A stretch of DNA of 64,000 nucleotides from an uncultured Oscillospiraceae bacterium (GCA_959601025.1 CAUGOD010000005.1:45058-109057); one strand, 5' to 3'; shown: positions 1-11,036, numbered from the stretch's first letter. Translations and numbers: made by a program. The notes: generated from the sequence alone by a model not told the origin.

Positions 1-1143
1 AAGGCTCCCCGCCATCTGGTGGAAAAACTGTACGGCGCCGGCGTATTTTATGAGGATGCCGTCAATGATCTGTATCCCACCGCGCTGGACGAGGCGATCA
101 ACGAATCCGGCTACGAATATGTGGAAGACAAGATCGACCTGGACGTGGTGTCGGTCGGCAAGGACGAAGGCCTGGTGTTCAAGGCGGTCATCACTGTGAA
201 GCCGGAGGTTGAGGTCGGCGAATACAAGGGCCTGAAGGCGGAGAAAAAGGTTGAAGAAGTGACCGATGCGGACGTCGACAAGGAAGTGGAGAAGCTGCAG
301 GACCGCAATTCCCGTCTGGTCGCGGTGGAAGGCCGCGCGGCGGAGAACGGTGATACCGTTACCTTCGACTTCGAGGGCTTTGTGGACGATAAGGCGTTCG
401 ACGGCGGCAAGGCGGAAAACTACACCCTGACCCTGGGTTCCGGCCAGTTTATCCCCGGCTTCGAGGACCAGATCGTCGGCAGGAACACCGACGAGGAATT
501 CGACGTCAACGTTACCTTCCCGGAGGATTACAACGCGGAAGAGCTCGCTGGCAAGCCGGCTGTTTTCAAATGCAAGCTGCATGAGATCAAGGCGCGCGAG
601 CTGCCGGAGTTGAACGACGAATTTGCGAAGGACGTCAGCGAATTTGACACGCTGGATGAACTGAAAAACGATTTGAAGGAAAAGCTGCAGCATCAGCGGG
701 AGCACGCTGCGGCGGATGCGTTCGAATCGCAGTTGCTCGAACAGCTGGTTTCCGGCCTGAAGGCGGAGATTCCGGAGGCGATGTTTGAGCGCCGCGTAGA
801 CGAAAGCGTGCGGGAATTCGAGTACCGTCTGCAGTCTCAGGGCTTGAATCTGGATACCTACCTGCAGTATACCGGCATGGATATGGACGCGTTCCGCAAG
901 GGCTTCCGCGAGCAGGCGGAAAAGCAGGTTAAAATCCGTCTGGCGCTGGAAAAGATCGCTGCGCTGGAAGAGATCGCTCCGTCCGACGAAGAGCTGGAGG
1001 CGGAATTTGCTAAGCTGGCCGAGCAGTATAAGATGGATGTGGAGAAGGTCAAGACCTTCATCCCGGCGAAGGAGCTTGCCAAAGACCTGGCTGTCGGCAA
1101 GGCGATGGACATGGTGAAGGAGACCGCCGTGACGAACGGCTGA
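1..1143 (+). CDS. tig: Trigger factor, 5'-truncated by the window edge
   Basis: Ribosome-associated chaperone and peptidyl-prolyl isomerase that meets nascent chains at the exit tunnel. The frame is open from base 1 (reading KAPRHLVEKLYG), so the GTG at 19 is internal and roughly 40-45 N-terminal residues, including most of the ribosome-binding domain, lie outside the window. The FKBP-type domain is visible (VTFDFEGFVDDKAFDGG, then LGSGQFIPGFEDQIVG), followed by the long helical C-terminal chaperone region rich in Glu, Lys and Ala. It stands directly upstream of clpP and clpX, the usual Firmicutes order. Identification is firm; only the true start is missing. Confidence 0.96.
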   Translation, partial: KAPRHLVEKLYGAGVFYEDAVNDLYPTALDEAINESGYEYVEDKIDLDVVSVGKDEGLVFKAVITVKPEVEVGEYKGLKAEKKVEEVTDADVDKEVEKLQDRNSRLVAVEGRAAENGDTVTFDFEGFVDDKAFDGGKAENYTLTLGSGQFIPGFEDQIVGRNTDEEFDVNVTFPEDYNAEELAGKPAVFKCKLHEIKARELPELNDEFAKDVSEFDTLDELKNDLKEKLQHQREHAAADAFESQLLEQLVSGLKAEIPEAMFERRVDESVREFEYRLQSQGLNLDTYLQYTGMDMDAFRKGFREQAEKQVKIRLALEKIAALEEIAPSDEELEAEFAKLAEQYKMDVEKVKTFIPAKELAKDLAVGKAMDMVKETAVTNG

Positions 1144-1274
1144 CCCGAATGACCCGAATAATTTGAAAATTTTTCGCCATTCTTGTACTCAGTCCGTTAA
1201 GTGGGTGTTTTGCGGCAATACTACTCTATATTTCTTTTGCGGACAATTCATACTGGAAAGGTTGAGTGCGGATT

Positions 1275-1865
1275 ATGAGCAATTTGGTTCCTTATGTGGT
1301 GGAGCAGACCAGCCGGGGAGAACGCAGCTACGATATTTTTTCCCGGCTGCTGAACGACCGGATCATTATGCTGACCGATGAAATCAACGACGTTACGGCG
1401 TCTCTGGTCGTGGCGCAGCTGATTTATCTGGAAGGACAGGATCCGGACAAGGATATCGACCTGTATATCAACAGTCCCGGCGGTTCCATTACCTCCGGTA
1501 TGGCGATTTACGATACGATGCAGTTTATCCGCTGCGACGTATCTACGATCTGCATCGGCATGGCGGCCAGCATGGCCTCTTTCCTGCTGGCCGCGGGCGC
1601 GAAAGGAAAGCGCAAGGCGTTGCCCAACAGCGAAGTCATGATCCATCAGCCGCTTGGCGGAACGCAGGGACAGGCCAGCGATATCAAAATTCATGCTGAC
1701 CATATTCTGTATATCCGCGGACGGATGAACAAGATGCTGTCGGAAATGACCGGACAGCCTCTGGAACGGATCGAAAGAGACACCGACCGTGACAATTTCA
1801 TGACGGCGGAAGCGGCGAAAGAATACGGCCTGATCGATCAGGTCATTGCCAAGCGCGAGGGTTAA
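1275..1865 (+). CDS. clpP: ATP-dependent Clp protease proteolytic subunit
   Basis: Serine peptidase that forms the tetradecameric chamber working with ClpX, encoded next door. The 196-residue length is normal. The catalytic triad is visible: Ser99 in GMAASMASF, His124 in MIHQPLGG and Asp169 in RDTDRDNF. I chose ATG 1275 ([17 protein letters not shown]), which matches the family N-terminus; GTG 1266 in the same frame would add three residues. The GGAAAGG at 1255-1261 serves as the ribosome binding site, though its distance from the ATG is a little long. A 131-base gap separates it from tig, so a separate promoter is possible, but I saw no convincing one and no CtsR-like site. Confidence 0.97.
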   Translation: MSNLVPYVVEQTSRGERSYDIFSRLLNDRIIMLTDEINDVTASLVVAQLIYLEGQDPDKDIDLYINSPGGSITSGMAIYDTMQFIRCDVSTICIGMAASMASFLLAAGAKGKRKALPNSEVMIHQPLGGTQGQASDIKIHADHILYIRGRMNKMLSEMTGQPLERIERDTDRDNFMTAEAAKEYGLIDQVIAKREG

Positions 1866-1917
1866 AGCCGTCAGGATACGCATCCTCCCGCCGATTTCGA
1901 TACAAGGAGCGTAGACA

Positions 1918-3225
1918 ATGCCAAAAAACGAGGATAATCGCACGGTGAACTGCTCTTTCTGTGGAAAAAGCCAGGACGATGTTCAGCGCTTGATTGCCGG
2001 GCAGGGCGTGTATATCTGCAACGAGTGCGTGGAGCTTTGCCAGTCGATTCTGGAGGAAGGCGGCAACCTTTCCCGGCGGCGTTCGGCAGCGGCTGGCACG
2101 CCTCCGGCACTGCCGACCCCTAAAGAGATCAAGGCGGGACTGGATGAGTACGTCATTGGTCAGAACGAGGCAAAAATCGCGCTTTCCGTAGCGGTTTATA
2201 ACCATTATAAGCGTATTTACTACGGGTACACTTCCGATGTGGAACTGGGGAAGAGCAACGTTCTTCTCCTTGGCCCTACCGGTGTAGGGAAGACGGCGCT
2301 GGCGCAGACGCTGGCACGTCTGCTGGATGTTCCTTTCGCCATTACCGACGCCACCACCTTGACGGAGGCCGGTTATGTCGGCGAAGATGTAGAAAATATT
2401 CTTCTCCGTTTGATTCAGGCAGCCGATTACGATGTGGAAAAAGCGGAACGCGGCATCATCTATATTGATGAAATCGACAAGATTGCCCGGCGGAGCGAGA
2501 ACCCCTCCATTACCCGGGATGTCAGCGGCGAAGGCGTGCAGCAGGCGCTGCTGAAAATCCTGGAGGGCACGGTATCCAATGTTCCGCCTTCCGGCGGGCG
2601 AAAGCATCCGCAGCAGGAATTTATTCAGATTGATACGTCGAATATCCTGTTCATCTGCGGCGGTGCCTTCGATGGGATCGAAAATGCGATTGAGCGGCGG
2701 ATCGCCTCCGGCTCGCTCGGCTTCGGAAATGAAGTTCGCTCCAAAAAGGATGTGGAGCGCAGCAAGCTGCTTCGCCAGCTGGTTCCGCAGGACCTGATTA
2801 AGTTCGGCCTGATTCCGGAGCTGGTTGGCCGTCTGCCGGTAATCACAACGCTTGATCCGTTGGACGAGGACGCACTGGTGAAAATCCTGAGCGAACCTAA
2901 AAATGCGATCCTCAAGCAGTATATGCAGCTGTTCACTTTGGATAACGTGGCGCTGGATTTCAGCCCCGATGCTCTGCGCGCTGTGGCGAAAAGGACGATG
3001 GAACTCAATACCGGCGCACGCGGACTTCGCTCCATTATGGAGGGACTGCTCACCGAGCTGATGTTTGAGGTTCCTTCCGACTGTACGATCGAACGCGTCG
3101 TTATCACCAGAGAGTTTGTGGAAGGAAAGGCGAAGCCGGAGCTGGTTGTCAATCCGGACCGAAAGCCGGTTCGTCCCAAGCTCCCCGCCAAGGGGCGCGG
3201 GACCAAACGGCAGGTTACGGCATAA
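1918..3225 (+). CDS. clpX: ATP-dependent Clp protease ATP-binding subunit ClpX
   Basis: AAA+ unfoldase that feeds substrates to ClpP. The 435-residue protein has an N-terminal zinc-binding domain with Cys12, Cys15, Cys34 and Cys37. The Walker A motif GPTGVGKTA begins near residue 119, Walker B is [11 protein letters not shown], and an IGF-type ClpP-docking loop is expected around the LGFGNEV stretch. Start ATG 1918 is preceded by AAGGAG at 1904-1909. It lies 52 bases after clpP and is probably co-transcribed with it. A strong hairpin with a T-rich tail follows at 3303-3355 and probably ends most of this transcript before lon. Confidence 0.97.
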   Translation: MPKNEDNRTVNCSFCGKSQDDVQRLIAGQGVYICNECVELCQSILEEGGNLSRRRSAAAGTPPALPTPKEIKAGLDEYVIGQNEAKIALSVAVYNHYKRIYYGYTSDVELGKSNVLLLGPTGVGKTALAQTLARLLDVPFAITDATTLTEAGYVGEDVENILLRLIQAADYDVEKAERGIIYIDEIDKIARRSENPSITRDVSGEGVQQALLKILEGTVSNVPPSGGRKHPQQEFIQIDTSNILFICGGAFDGIENAIERRIASGSLGFGNEVRSKKDVERSKLLRQLVPQDLIKFGLIPELVGRLPVITTLDPLDEDALVKILSEPKNAILKQYMQLFTLDNVALDFSPDALRAVAKRTMELNTGARGLRSIMEGLLTELMFEVPSDCTIERVVITREFVEGKAKPELVVNPDRKPVRPKLPAKGRGTKRQVTA

Positions 3226-3302
3226 TAACCGTCATGGACGACGGCAAACGACAGGCTGTGTTACTAAACAGAGTTATATAAGGATTAAAATTGTGACAAT
3301 GG

Positions 3303-3355
3303 GGTCAGATGTCGAATGCCAGCTCGGCATTTGCCGTCTGATCTTTTGTCTTTTT
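3303..3355 (+). terminator. Terminator or attenuator hairpin between clpX and lon
   Basis: Arms 3303-3320 and 3326-3343 pair at 17 of 18 positions, counting G-U pairs, around a 5-base loop. The tract TTTTGTCTTTTT follows at 3344-3355. This has intrinsic-terminator form. It ends only about 20 bases before the lon start codon, so it lies inside any transcript that enters lon from upstream. Confidence 0.8.
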
Positions 3356-3375
3356 GAAAGGCATTGGTATTCGGT

Positions 3376-5799
3376 ATGGAAATCAAAAAAAGAACGGCGA
3401 GGACGGCGGCAATGCCGCTTCTGGCGCTCCGCGGTCTTGTCGTTTTTCCCGAAATGGTCCTGCATTTCGATGTGGGACGGAGAAAGTCAATTCAGGCTTT
3501 AAACGAAGCCATGAGCGGTGATCAGTTGATTTTTTTGGTCACACAGCGGGATATCAAGGACGACGAGCCGGGTATGGACGAGCTTTATGGTGTGGGCGTC
3601 GTGGCAAAAATCCGCCAGGTCCTCCGGCTTTCCGGCGATAATGTGCGGGTGCTGGTGGAGGGCCTGTATCGGGCGAAGCTAGAAGCCCTTGTCCAGACGG
3701 AGCCATATTATATGGCGCATATTCGCGAATGCCTGGAACGCCGGGTATCCGGCGTTCTCCACATCCAAGCGCTTCTTCGCGAATGCCGGGCATATTTTGA
3801 GGAATACGCGTCTCTGGTCCAGAAAATTTCGCCCGATGTGATGCTCGGCGTTTCTTCGGCGGATAATGTCGGCTATCTGGCGGATTACATCGCTTCCAAC
3901 ATCCAGCTTCCGCCGGAGGAAAAGCAGCAGATTCTGGAGACCGTGAATCCGGAGAAGCGCATCGAAGCGCTGATGCTGATTCTGGCACGGGAATGCTCGA
4001 TTCTCTCCCTGGAGCAGGATATTCAGGAAAAGGTTCGTCAGCAGATTGACCGGAACCAGAAGGAATACTACCTGAGGGAACAGCTGAAGGCGATTTCGTT
4101 GGAACTGGGGGACAGCGACAATCCGCAGGATGAGGCGGAGGAATATCGAAAAAAGATCACCGCTCTTCAGCTCGGCGGCGAGGCGGAGGAAAAGCTTCTG
4201 TCGGAATGCGACAAGCTGTTCAAGATGCCGGCCGGTTCGCACGAAGCCACCGTGGTGCGCGGTTATCTCGATACCTGCCTGTCCATGCCCTGGAAAACCT
4301 ATTCCCGGGATAACCTCGATCTGTCTGCGGCGGAGAAGGTGCTCGACCGTGATCATTACGGGATGAAAAAGGTCAAGGAACGGATACTGGAAACGCTGGC
4401 CGTCCGTAAACTGGCGCCGAATATCCGGGGGCAGGTGCTCTGTCTGGCCGGACCTCCCGGCGTGGGGAAAACCTCCATCGCCAAATCCATTGCTACCGCT
4501 ATGGGGCGAAAGTACGTACGGGTTTCTCTCGGCGGCGTACGGGATGAGGCGGATATCCGGGGACACCGAAAAACCTATATCGGCGCTATGCCCGGGCGGA
4601 TCATGAATGCGATCCGGCAGGCGGGGACGGCTAATCCGCTGATACTTTTGGATGAGATCGATAAAATGGGGAACGATTTCCGCGGAGACCCCTCCTCGGC
4701 TATGCTGGAAGTGCTGGATGCAGAACAGAATTTTGCCTTCCGGGATCATTTCCTGGAGATTCCATTTGATCTCTCCCAGGTGCTTTTTATTACCACAGCA
4801 AACGACGTAAGCGCTATTCCCGCTCCGCTTTATGACCGGATGGAGATTATTTCGCTGCCCAGCTATACGGCGGAAGAAAAATTCCATATTGCGAAGGAAC
4901 ATCTCCTGAAAAAGCAGGCAAACCGTCACGGGTTGAATCTGCGCAGTCTCCGAATCAGCGACGAAGCGCTGCGTCTGGTGATTGACGGCTATACGCGGGA
5001 AGCCGGTGTGCGCGGACTGGAGCGCGCTATCGCTAAAATTTGCCGGAAATGCGCCCGGAAACTGGCTGATGGGGAAGGAAAGTCGGTGAAAGTAACCGCT
5101 GATTCTCTGGAGGAATATCTGGGGCCTCGCAAATACAAGCACGATTCGATCTACCAAAAGGACGAAATCGGCGTGGTTAATGGCCTTGCATGGACCGCTG
5201 TGGGAGGCGAAACCATGCCGGTGGAGGTCGCCGTTCTGGATGGATCGGGAAAGCTCGAACTGACCGGTTCCCTTGGCGACGTGATGAAGGAATCCGCCCG
5301 CACAGCCATCAGCTATGTGCGAAGCCGGGCGGTCGAGCTGCGGATTGATCGGGATTTCTACAAAAACAAGGATATACATATCCACGTTCCGGAGGGCGCC
5401 GTGCCGAAGGACGGTCCCTCCGCCGGAGTGACCATTGCTACCGCCATGATCTCCGCACTGACGGGGATCGCCGTCAAGCACGACATCGCAATGACAGGGG
5501 AAATCACTTTACGGGGACGGGTACTGCCAATCGGCGGTTTGCGGGAAAAAGCAATGGCGGCCTATATTCATTCCATGAAAACGGTTATTATTCCGAAGGA
5601 TAACGAGCCGGATCTCGCAGAGGTTGATGAAGTCGTTCGAGAGTCCCTTCGCTTTGTTCCGGCGGATCATCTGGATACCGTAATCCAGCATGCGCTGGTA
5701 TGCAGACCGGAGGAGCTGGACACCGAAACAGAAGCCAAACGCTTTGTCGCTGCGGACAATCATTCGGCGGTTACAGCAGTCCCGACTGTGACGCAGTAA
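3376..5799 (+). CDS. lon: ATP-dependent protease Lon (LonA type)
   Basis: Cytoplasmic ATP-dependent serine protease for damaged and regulatory proteins. Starting from ATG 3376 it has 807 residues, the usual LonA length. Order: N-terminal LON substrate-binding domain ([15 protein letters not shown]), a helical region, AAA+ domain with Walker [10 protein letters not shown] at about 359-367, and a protease domain with Ser682 in PKDGPSAGV and Lys725 in [13 protein letters not shown] at 3364 in the same frame would add four residues, but GAAAGG at 3356-3361 is too close to it, so the ATG is preferred. Its leader contains the hairpin at 3303-3355, suggesting expression uncoupled from clpPX. Confidence 0.97.
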   Translation: MEIKKRTARTAAMPLLALRGLVVFPEMVLHFDVGRRKSIQALNEAMSGDQLIFLVTQRDIKDDEPGMDELYGVGVVAKIRQVLRLSGDNVRVLVEGLYRAKLEALVQTEPYYMAHIRECLERRVSGVLHIQALLRECRAYFEEYASLVQKISPDVMLGVSSADNVGYLADYIASNIQLPPEEKQQILETVNPEKRIEALMLILARECSILSLEQDIQEKVRQQIDRNQKEYYLREQLKAISLELGDSDNPQDEAEEYRKKITALQLGGEAEEKLLSECDKLFKMPAGSHEATVVRGYLDTCLSMPWKTYSRDNLDLSAAEKVLDRDHYGMKKVKERILETLAVRKLAPNIRGQVLCLAGPPGVGKTSIAKSIATAMGRKYVRVSLGGVRDEADIRGHRKTYIGAMPGRIMNAIRQAGTANPLILLDEIDKMGNDFRGDPSSAMLEVLDAEQNFAFRDHFLEIPFDLSQVLFITTANDVSAIPAPLYDRMEIISLPSYTAEEKFHIAKEHLLKKQANRHGLNLRSLRISDEALRLVIDGYTREAGVRGLERAIAKICRKCARKLADGEGKSVKVTADSLEEYLGPRKYKHDSIYQKDEIGVVNGLAWTAVGGETMPVEVAVLDGSGKLELTGSLGDVMKESARTAISYVRSRAVELRIDRDFYKNKDIHIHVPEGAVPKDGPSAGVTIATAMISALTGIAVKHDIAMTGEITLRGRVLPIGGLREKAMAAYIHSMKTVIIPKDNEPDLAEVDEVVRESLRFVPADHLDTVIQHALVCRPEELDTETEAKRFVAADNHSAVTAVPTVTQ

Positions 5800-5863
5800 A
5801 AACGGCATCTGCGGCAAAATCGCTGCGTTGCTTTTTCAAATTTTTAGGAAAGGGGGCGATTCC

Positions 5864-6472
5864 ATGAAGCTGGAATCTGCGGAATATGAGTTTTCCGCCG
5901 GCCTGGCCAGTCAGCTAAAGCCATCCACCTTACCGGAAATAGCATTTTCCGGCCGTTCCAATGTGGGAAAATCCTCGCTAATCAATAAGCTGTTGAATCG
6001 AAAGGCGCTCGCACGGGTGAGCGCCACGCCGGGAAAAACGGCAACGATCAATTTCTATCGGCTGGATACTCTTCGGTTAGTGGACCTCCCAGGTTATGGA
6101 TATGCCCGCGTTTCCGACGCTGAACGCCGCCGCTGGGCTGGGCTGATTGAAGGGTATTTCGACGATGATCGGGATCTCCGTCTGGTGCTTCAGCTGGTGG
6201 ATATGCGCCATCCTCCGTCAAAGGACGATTTTCAGATGCTGAATTATATGACGGACAGGGAAATTCCTTATCTTATTGTTCTGACCAAGGCTGACAAGCT
6301 GAATAAAACGGAACGGAAACAGCGGTTGACCGCCCTAGAACGGGAACTGGAAGAGTTTGAAGACGTAAAGGTAATTCCCTTTTCAACAGTGACTGGGGAA
6401 GGGGTGACGGAACTGCGGGATATTCTGGATATGGTGACCGCAGAGGACGTCGCAGACGATGAAGAGAGTTGA
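5864..6472 (+). CDS. ysxC: Ribosome-biogenesis GTP-binding protein YsxC/EngB
   Basis: Small essential GTPase involved in 50S subunit assembly. From ATG 5864 it has 202 residues. G1 is GRSNVGKSS at residues 30-38, G3 is DLPGYG, and TKAD is G4. The start is chosen because GAAAGGGGG lies at a good distance upstream; an upstream TTG at 5828 is unlikely. It follows lon by 64 bases and overlaps nothing; lysA follows after 46 bases. The lon-ysxC pairing is conserved in Bacillus and many Clostridia. Confidence 0.96.
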   Translation: MKLESAEYEFSAGLASQLKPSTLPEIAFSGRSNVGKSSLINKLLNRKALARVSATPGKTATINFYRLDTLRLVDLPGYGYARVSDAERRRWAGLIEGYFDDDRDLRLVLQLVDMRHPPSKDDFQMLNYMTDREIPYLIVLTKADKLNKTERKQRLTALERELEEFEDVKVIPFSTVTGEGVTELRDILDMVTAEDVADDEES

Positions 6473-6518
6473 AAAGTCTCGTAATACCGGCAGTGAAAAG
6501 TACAGGAGTGAGCACAAC

Positions 6519-7835
6519 ATGTCTTTTTCTGAGTTATCCCAAAGTTTTCCCGCCTTGCAGGTAAACGAAGCAGGACACCTGACAATCGGCGGATGCGATA
6601 CGGTGGAGCTGGCGCATACCTATGGTACGCCGTTATATGTAATGGACGAGGACTCCATCCGTCGGACTTTGCAAGACTATCGGCAGTCGATTGACACGTA
6701 TTATGAAAACGGCGGCATGGTGGCCTATGCCAGCAAAGCCTGCTGTTTTCAGGAAATGTACCGGATCGTAATGCAGGAGGGCTGCGGTGCGGATGTCGTA
6801 TCCGGTGGAGAGCTCTATACCGCCATGAAGGTCGGTTTTCCAGCGGAACGACTGGTTTTTCACGGCAACAACAAATCGGATGCGGAGCTTCGCATGGCGC
6901 TGGAGTACGGCGTAGGCCGTATTGTGGTGGACAATCTTACAGAGCTTAATAGACTGTCAGAAATTTCCAAGTCGATAGGGAAGAGCGCTCCCATTTTTTT
7001 ACGGATTACGCCGGGAATTGACGCCCATACGCATAGCTTCATCCGAACCGGTCAAATCGACTCCAAATTCGGGCTCACGTTGGAAACCGGAGAAGCCATG
7101 GAAGCCGTTCGTCTGGCGGTAAAAATGGATCATATCGAGTTGAGGGGCCTGCATTGTCATATCGGATCGCAAATTTTTGATGAAGAGCCATTTATCCATG
7201 CGGCGGAAGTCATGCTGGACTTTATGGCGGCAATTCGTCAGGAAACCGGCGTCACGCTGACAGAACTGAACTTGGGCGGCGGTTTTGGTATTTCCTATAC
7301 GGAAAAGGATCATCCCAAGGCTTGTGGTGAATACATGAAGCTGGTGTCCAGTGCGCTGCACCGGCAAGCGGAGGAACGCGGTCTGCCAGTACCGTATCTG
7401 ATTATCGAACCTGGCCGATCGGTGGTGGCTCCGGCTGGAATCACGTTGTATACCGTCGGCGCTGTGAAGGAAATTCCCGGCGTACGTTCTTATGTAAGCA
7501 TTGACGGCGGTATGCCGGACAATCCACGCTATGCGCTGTATCAGGCGGAATATACGGCAATAATCGCCAACAAGGCGAACCAGCCGGCATGCTGCAGGAT
7601 GACAATTGCCGGTCGGTGCTGTGAAAGCGGCGATTTGATACAAGAGGATACAGCACTGCAGAAATGCGAACATGGCGACATTATGGCGGTTCTTGCGACC
7701 GGAGCCTACAATTATTCCATGTCTTCCAATTATAACCGTCTGCCGAGACCGGCGATTGTTATGGTTAAGGATGGCGAATCCCGTGTTGTGGTCAAAGCAG
7801 AAACCTATGAAGACCTCAATCGCAATGATTTGTAA
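6519..7835 (+). CDS. lysA: Diaminopimelate decarboxylase
   Basis: PLP-dependent last step of lysine synthesis, converting meso-diaminopimelate to lysine. The 438-residue protein has the PLP-lysine segment VAYASKA, the phosphate-binding glycines in LNLGGGFGI, and the C-terminal catalytic GRCCESGD motif. ATG 6519 has CAGGAG 11 bases upstream; an earlier ATG at 6459 overlaps the end of ysxC and has no better site. No L-box lysine riboswitch is visible in the short upstream gap, so it probably depends on the ysxC transcript. A stem-loop at 7871-7901 may end the message. Confidence 0.96.
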   Translation: MSFSELSQSFPALQVNEAGHLTIGGCDTVELAHTYGTPLYVMDEDSIRRTLQDYRQSIDTYYENGGMVAYASKACCFQEMYRIVMQEGCGADVVSGGELYTAMKVGFPAERLVFHGNNKSDAELRMALEYGVGRIVVDNLTELNRLSEISKSIGKSAPIFLRITPGIDAHTHSFIRTGQIDSKFGLTLETGEAMEAVRLAVKMDHIELRGLHCHIGSQIFDEEPFIHAAEVMLDFMAAIRQETGVTLTELNLGGGFGISYTEKDHPKACGEYMKLVSSALHRQAEERGLPVPYLIIEPGRSVVAPAGITLYTVGAVKEIPGVRSYVSIDGGMPDNPRYALYQAEYTAIIANKANQPACCRMTIAGRCCESGDLIQEDTALQKCEHGDIMAVLATGAYNYSMSSNYNRLPRPAIVMVKDGESRVVVKAETYEDLNRNDL

Positions 7836-7870
7836 GGCACATAATCATAATAAAGATCAAAAGGGTGAGT

Positions 7871-7901
7871 AAGGAGCAAGCGGGAGCACCGTCTGCTCCT
7901 T
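7871..7901 (+). terminator. Stem-loop after lysA, probable weak terminator
   Basis: AAGGAGCA at 7871-7878 pairs with TGCTCCTT at 7894-7901, and outer GTGA/TCAC bases extend the pairing. There is no clear T-run behind it, so termination is inferred from position rather than from full motif structure. Confidence 0.45.
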
Positions 7902-7921
7902 ATTTCACCTATTTACCTCCC

Positions 7922-7957
7922 CTCAACTCAATAAAATATTAATTTTATTTAGTTGAG
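7922..7957. repeat. 36-bp AT-rich near-perfect palindrome
   Basis: Arms 7922-7937 and 7942-7957 match at 15 of 16 positions around the loop ATTA. The arms begin CTCAACT and the core is pure A/T. It is not followed by a T-tract on either strand, so it could be a protein-binding site or the remnant of a small inverted-repeat element. The rest of the lysA-tRNA gap (7958-8122) shows no gene that I can support. Confidence 0.6.
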
Positions 7958-8122
7958 TTCGGAATTTTGCAGGCCCCCATCTTTCCTTTATAACTATTAT
8001 AACTATAGCCCCACCTATCGGTACTAATCTTCATTCCATAGCATATACTAATAAAGTAAATTCTGACCTGACGTAAATGCCGGTCCGCCTTTGAATTTGT
8101 CAAAATAATCCCGTAAAATCTC

Positions 8123-8151
8123 TTGACAAACGGCGGAAAAATCGGTATACT
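8123..8151 (+). promoter_or_regulatory. Sigma-A promoter of tRNA-Cys
   Basis: TTGACA at 8123-8128, a 17-base spacer and TATACT at 8146-8151, ending 21 bases before the mature tRNA 5' end. The -35 matches consensus fully and the -10 is one base off. Confidence 0.88.
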
Positions 8152-8172
8152 TAGTCACGTTGTTTCACTTGT

Positions 8173-8247
8173 GGCGCCATAGCCAAGTGGTAAGGCATGG
8201 GTCTGCAAAACCCTGATTCCCCAGTTCAAATCTGGGTGGCGCCTCCA
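8173..8247 (+). tRNA. tRNA-Cys (anticodon GCA)
   Basis: Acceptor stem GGCGCCA/TGGCGCC, D-arm region AGCCAAGTGGTAAGGC, anticodon loop CTGCAAA with GCA at 8205-8207, T-arm CCCAG/TTCAAAT/CTGGG, discriminator T at 8244 and encoded CCA at 8245-8247. It is a single-gene transcription unit with its own promoter and terminator. Confidence 0.97.
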
Positions 8248-8253
8248 AAAAAA

Positions 8254-8298
8254 GAAGTCCGAATGTATTTTTTTATTTACATTCGGACTTCTTTTTTT
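8254..8298 (+). terminator. Intrinsic terminator of tRNA-Cys
   Basis: Perfect 14-bp stem, 8254-8267 with 8278-8291, preceded by a run of A and followed by seven T at 8292-8298. The symmetric A- and T-runs would also allow it to work from the other strand. Confidence 0.92.
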
Positions 8299-8355
8299 AC
8301 TAAAGCGGTTTTACCGCTCCCCCGGTAGAACCGGCGGTTTATTTCGGCTACAAAC

Positions 8356-8390
8356 AAAAGAACGGCCGGCAATCTGCCGGCCGTTCTTTT
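8356..8390. terminator. Bidirectional terminator 3' of guaB
   Basis: Perfect 16-bp stem, AAAAGAACGGCCGGCA at 8356-8371 with its complement at 8375-8390, and a 3-base loop. It sits five bases past the guaB stop on the minus strand, so its main job is ending guaB transcripts. Two smaller hairpins (8304-8318 and 8322-8334) lie between it and the tRNA terminator. Confidence 0.88.
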
Positions 8391-8394
8391 GTGT

Positions 8395-9888
<1,494 letters not shown>

Positions 9889-9949
9889 TCACGTCCTGTC
9901 CAGTAAGAGCGGAAAAGCAGTAAAAAGATTAAGAAAATATTTATGTATT

Positions 9950-9979
9950 ATAATATCACAGCCCGCCCTGTCCTTTCAA
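9950..9979 (-). promoter_or_regulatory. Probable guaB promoter
   Basis: On the minus strand TTGAAA (9974-9979), an 18-base spacer and TATTAT (9950-9955), about 80 bases upstream of the guaB ATG. The rest of the gap to the dtxR stop (9980-10103) shows no other clear signal. Confidence 0.6.
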
Positions 9980-10103
9980 GAGGAAATACGCCCTCCTTTC
10001 TCTTTTTTCAAATGTTTTTTATACAAGATACAGTGCTGCATCAAATATTTTCCGACAGGCGGCCATAGATATAGTAAGGTTGACGAACCCTGCCGCTGCA
10101 CTT

Positions 10104-10574
10104 TTACAAAAGCTGCGGAATCAGCTTTTCCAGATTCCGGATCGTCTGTTCGTCCAGAAAATGCTCAATTTGTTCCACCTGCCGCAGTTCCCCCTCGGAA
10201 TGATTCAGCCGCCGGAAAAATTCCGACAGAACATTATGCCGCCAAAGCAGGTACTCTCCCCTCTCCCTTCCCTGCTCGGTCAGGCGTATCTGTCCGTATT
10301 TTTCAAAGGTCACCCACCCCTGCTCCCGCAGCTTTCCTGTCATTTTCGAGGCCGAGGACGGCCGTACATGGAGCTTGGCCGCGATCTCGTTGACTCCGAC
10401 GGCCATCCGGTTTCCAGCGATTCCATCCTGATCGGCCGTGTCGGTTCTGCTCGTCATACGAAAAATCATTTCCAGATAGTCCTCCATGGATTCCGTCATA
10501 CGGCTCACCCGCTGCCGGCGGTAGCCGTTCAAGGTACGGAATTCCTCATCATGGGCGTCCGGTGTCTGGCTCAT
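10104..10574 (-). CDS. DtxR/MntR-family metal-dependent transcriptional repressor
   Basis: The 156-residue protein has an N-terminal winged helix (MTESMEDYLEMIFRM, then VNEIAAKLHVRPSSASKMTGKL as the recognition helix-turn-helix) and a C-terminal dimerisation/metal-binding region with family-type His and Glu residues (HNVLSEFF, HSEGE, EQIEHFL). ATG 10574 has a GGGGAG site seven bases upstream; a longer upstream frame lacks such a site. It is divergent from feoA, so regulation of ferrous-iron uptake is the natural inference, but Mn versus Fe specificity cannot be read from sequence. There is no SH3-like C-terminal domain, so it is of the short, MntR-like class. Confidence 0.88.
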   Translation of the reverse strand: MSQTPDAHDEEFRTLNGYRRQRVSRMTESMEDYLEMIFRMTSRTDTADQDGIAGNRMAVGVNEIAAKLHVRPSSASKMTGKLREQGWVTFEKYGQIRLTEQGRERGEYLLWRHNVLSEFFRRLNHSEGELRQVEQIEHFLDEQTIRNLEKLIPQLL

Positions 10575-10653
10575 AGTCGGTCTCCCCTTCCCACGCCTTT
10601 TCCCGCTCCTAACTTTTTGGGACAATACCTGCCGTCGTTGCATAAGTTGGTAG

Positions 10654-10668
10654 CAGGAAACATTCCTG
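10654..10668. promoter_or_regulatory. Candidate operator palindrome between dtxR and feoA
   Basis: CAGGAA, a 3-base centre and TTCCTG form a 15-bp palindrome in the 172-base divergent gap 10575-10746. Its place suits a site for the adjacent DtxR-family repressor. It does not match the classical DtxR or MntR box closely, and no firm promoter could be assigned for either gene. Confidence 0.35.
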
Positions 10669-10746
10669 AATAAGCGCATGTATCTCTATACGGCCTTTAA
10701 TCGTTAACGGTCACATATTTCATTTTATGATAGGGAGAATCCGAAT

Positions 10747-11028
10747 ATGAGACAACACAAGCTATTCCCGCCGGAACCGGGCGTACATAGCCTGGACGAC
10801 GTGCTGACCCTGGATCACATCCACCAGGGAGAGCATGCACGGGTAAAAGCGCTGAATTCCACTGGCAGTATGCGACGCCGGCTGCTGGATATCGGGTTGG
10901 TGGAAGGAACCAATGTAGAGTGTCTGCAACGCAGTCCTGCCGGAGATCCGATCGCTTACCTGATTCGGGGAGCAGTGATCGCCCTGCGCACGGAGGACTC
11001 CTCCAGCATTTTGGTAGAATATTGTTAA
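10747..11028 (+). CDS. feoA: FeoA-family protein
   Basis: Small cytoplasmic SH3-like protein (93 residues) that accompanies FeoB in ferrous-iron transport. The family pattern is visible as a short N-terminal segment followed by GSMRRRLLDIGLVEGTNVECL, then DPIAYLIRGAVIALR. GGGAG lies at a usable distance before ATG 10747. It is 78 bases upstream of feoB, with a long hairpin in the gap at 11037-11069, and divergent from the repressor gene. Confidence 0.92.
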   Translation: MRQHKLFPPEPGVHSLDDVLTLDHIHQGEHARVKALNSTGSMRRRLLDIGLVEGTNVECLQRSPAGDPIAYLIRGAVIALRTEDSSSILVEYC

Positions 11029-11036
11029 GCGGAAAA

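Noticed and set aside
1144..1274. Promoter for clpP
   Set aside because: TTGAAA and TGTACT are 15 bases apart and TATATT has no good -35; not strong enough to list.
3679..5481. 600-codon open frame on the minus strand opposite lon
   Set aside because: It is a shadow of the lon gene: no domain, no ribosome binding site, and lon is certain on the plus strand.
6473..6518. Lysine riboswitch before lysA
   Set aside because: The gap is only 46 bases, too short for an L-box.
8248..8355. Further tRNA genes after tRNA-Cys
   Set aside because: The sequence is taken up by the terminator and two small hairpins; no cloverleaf can be formed.
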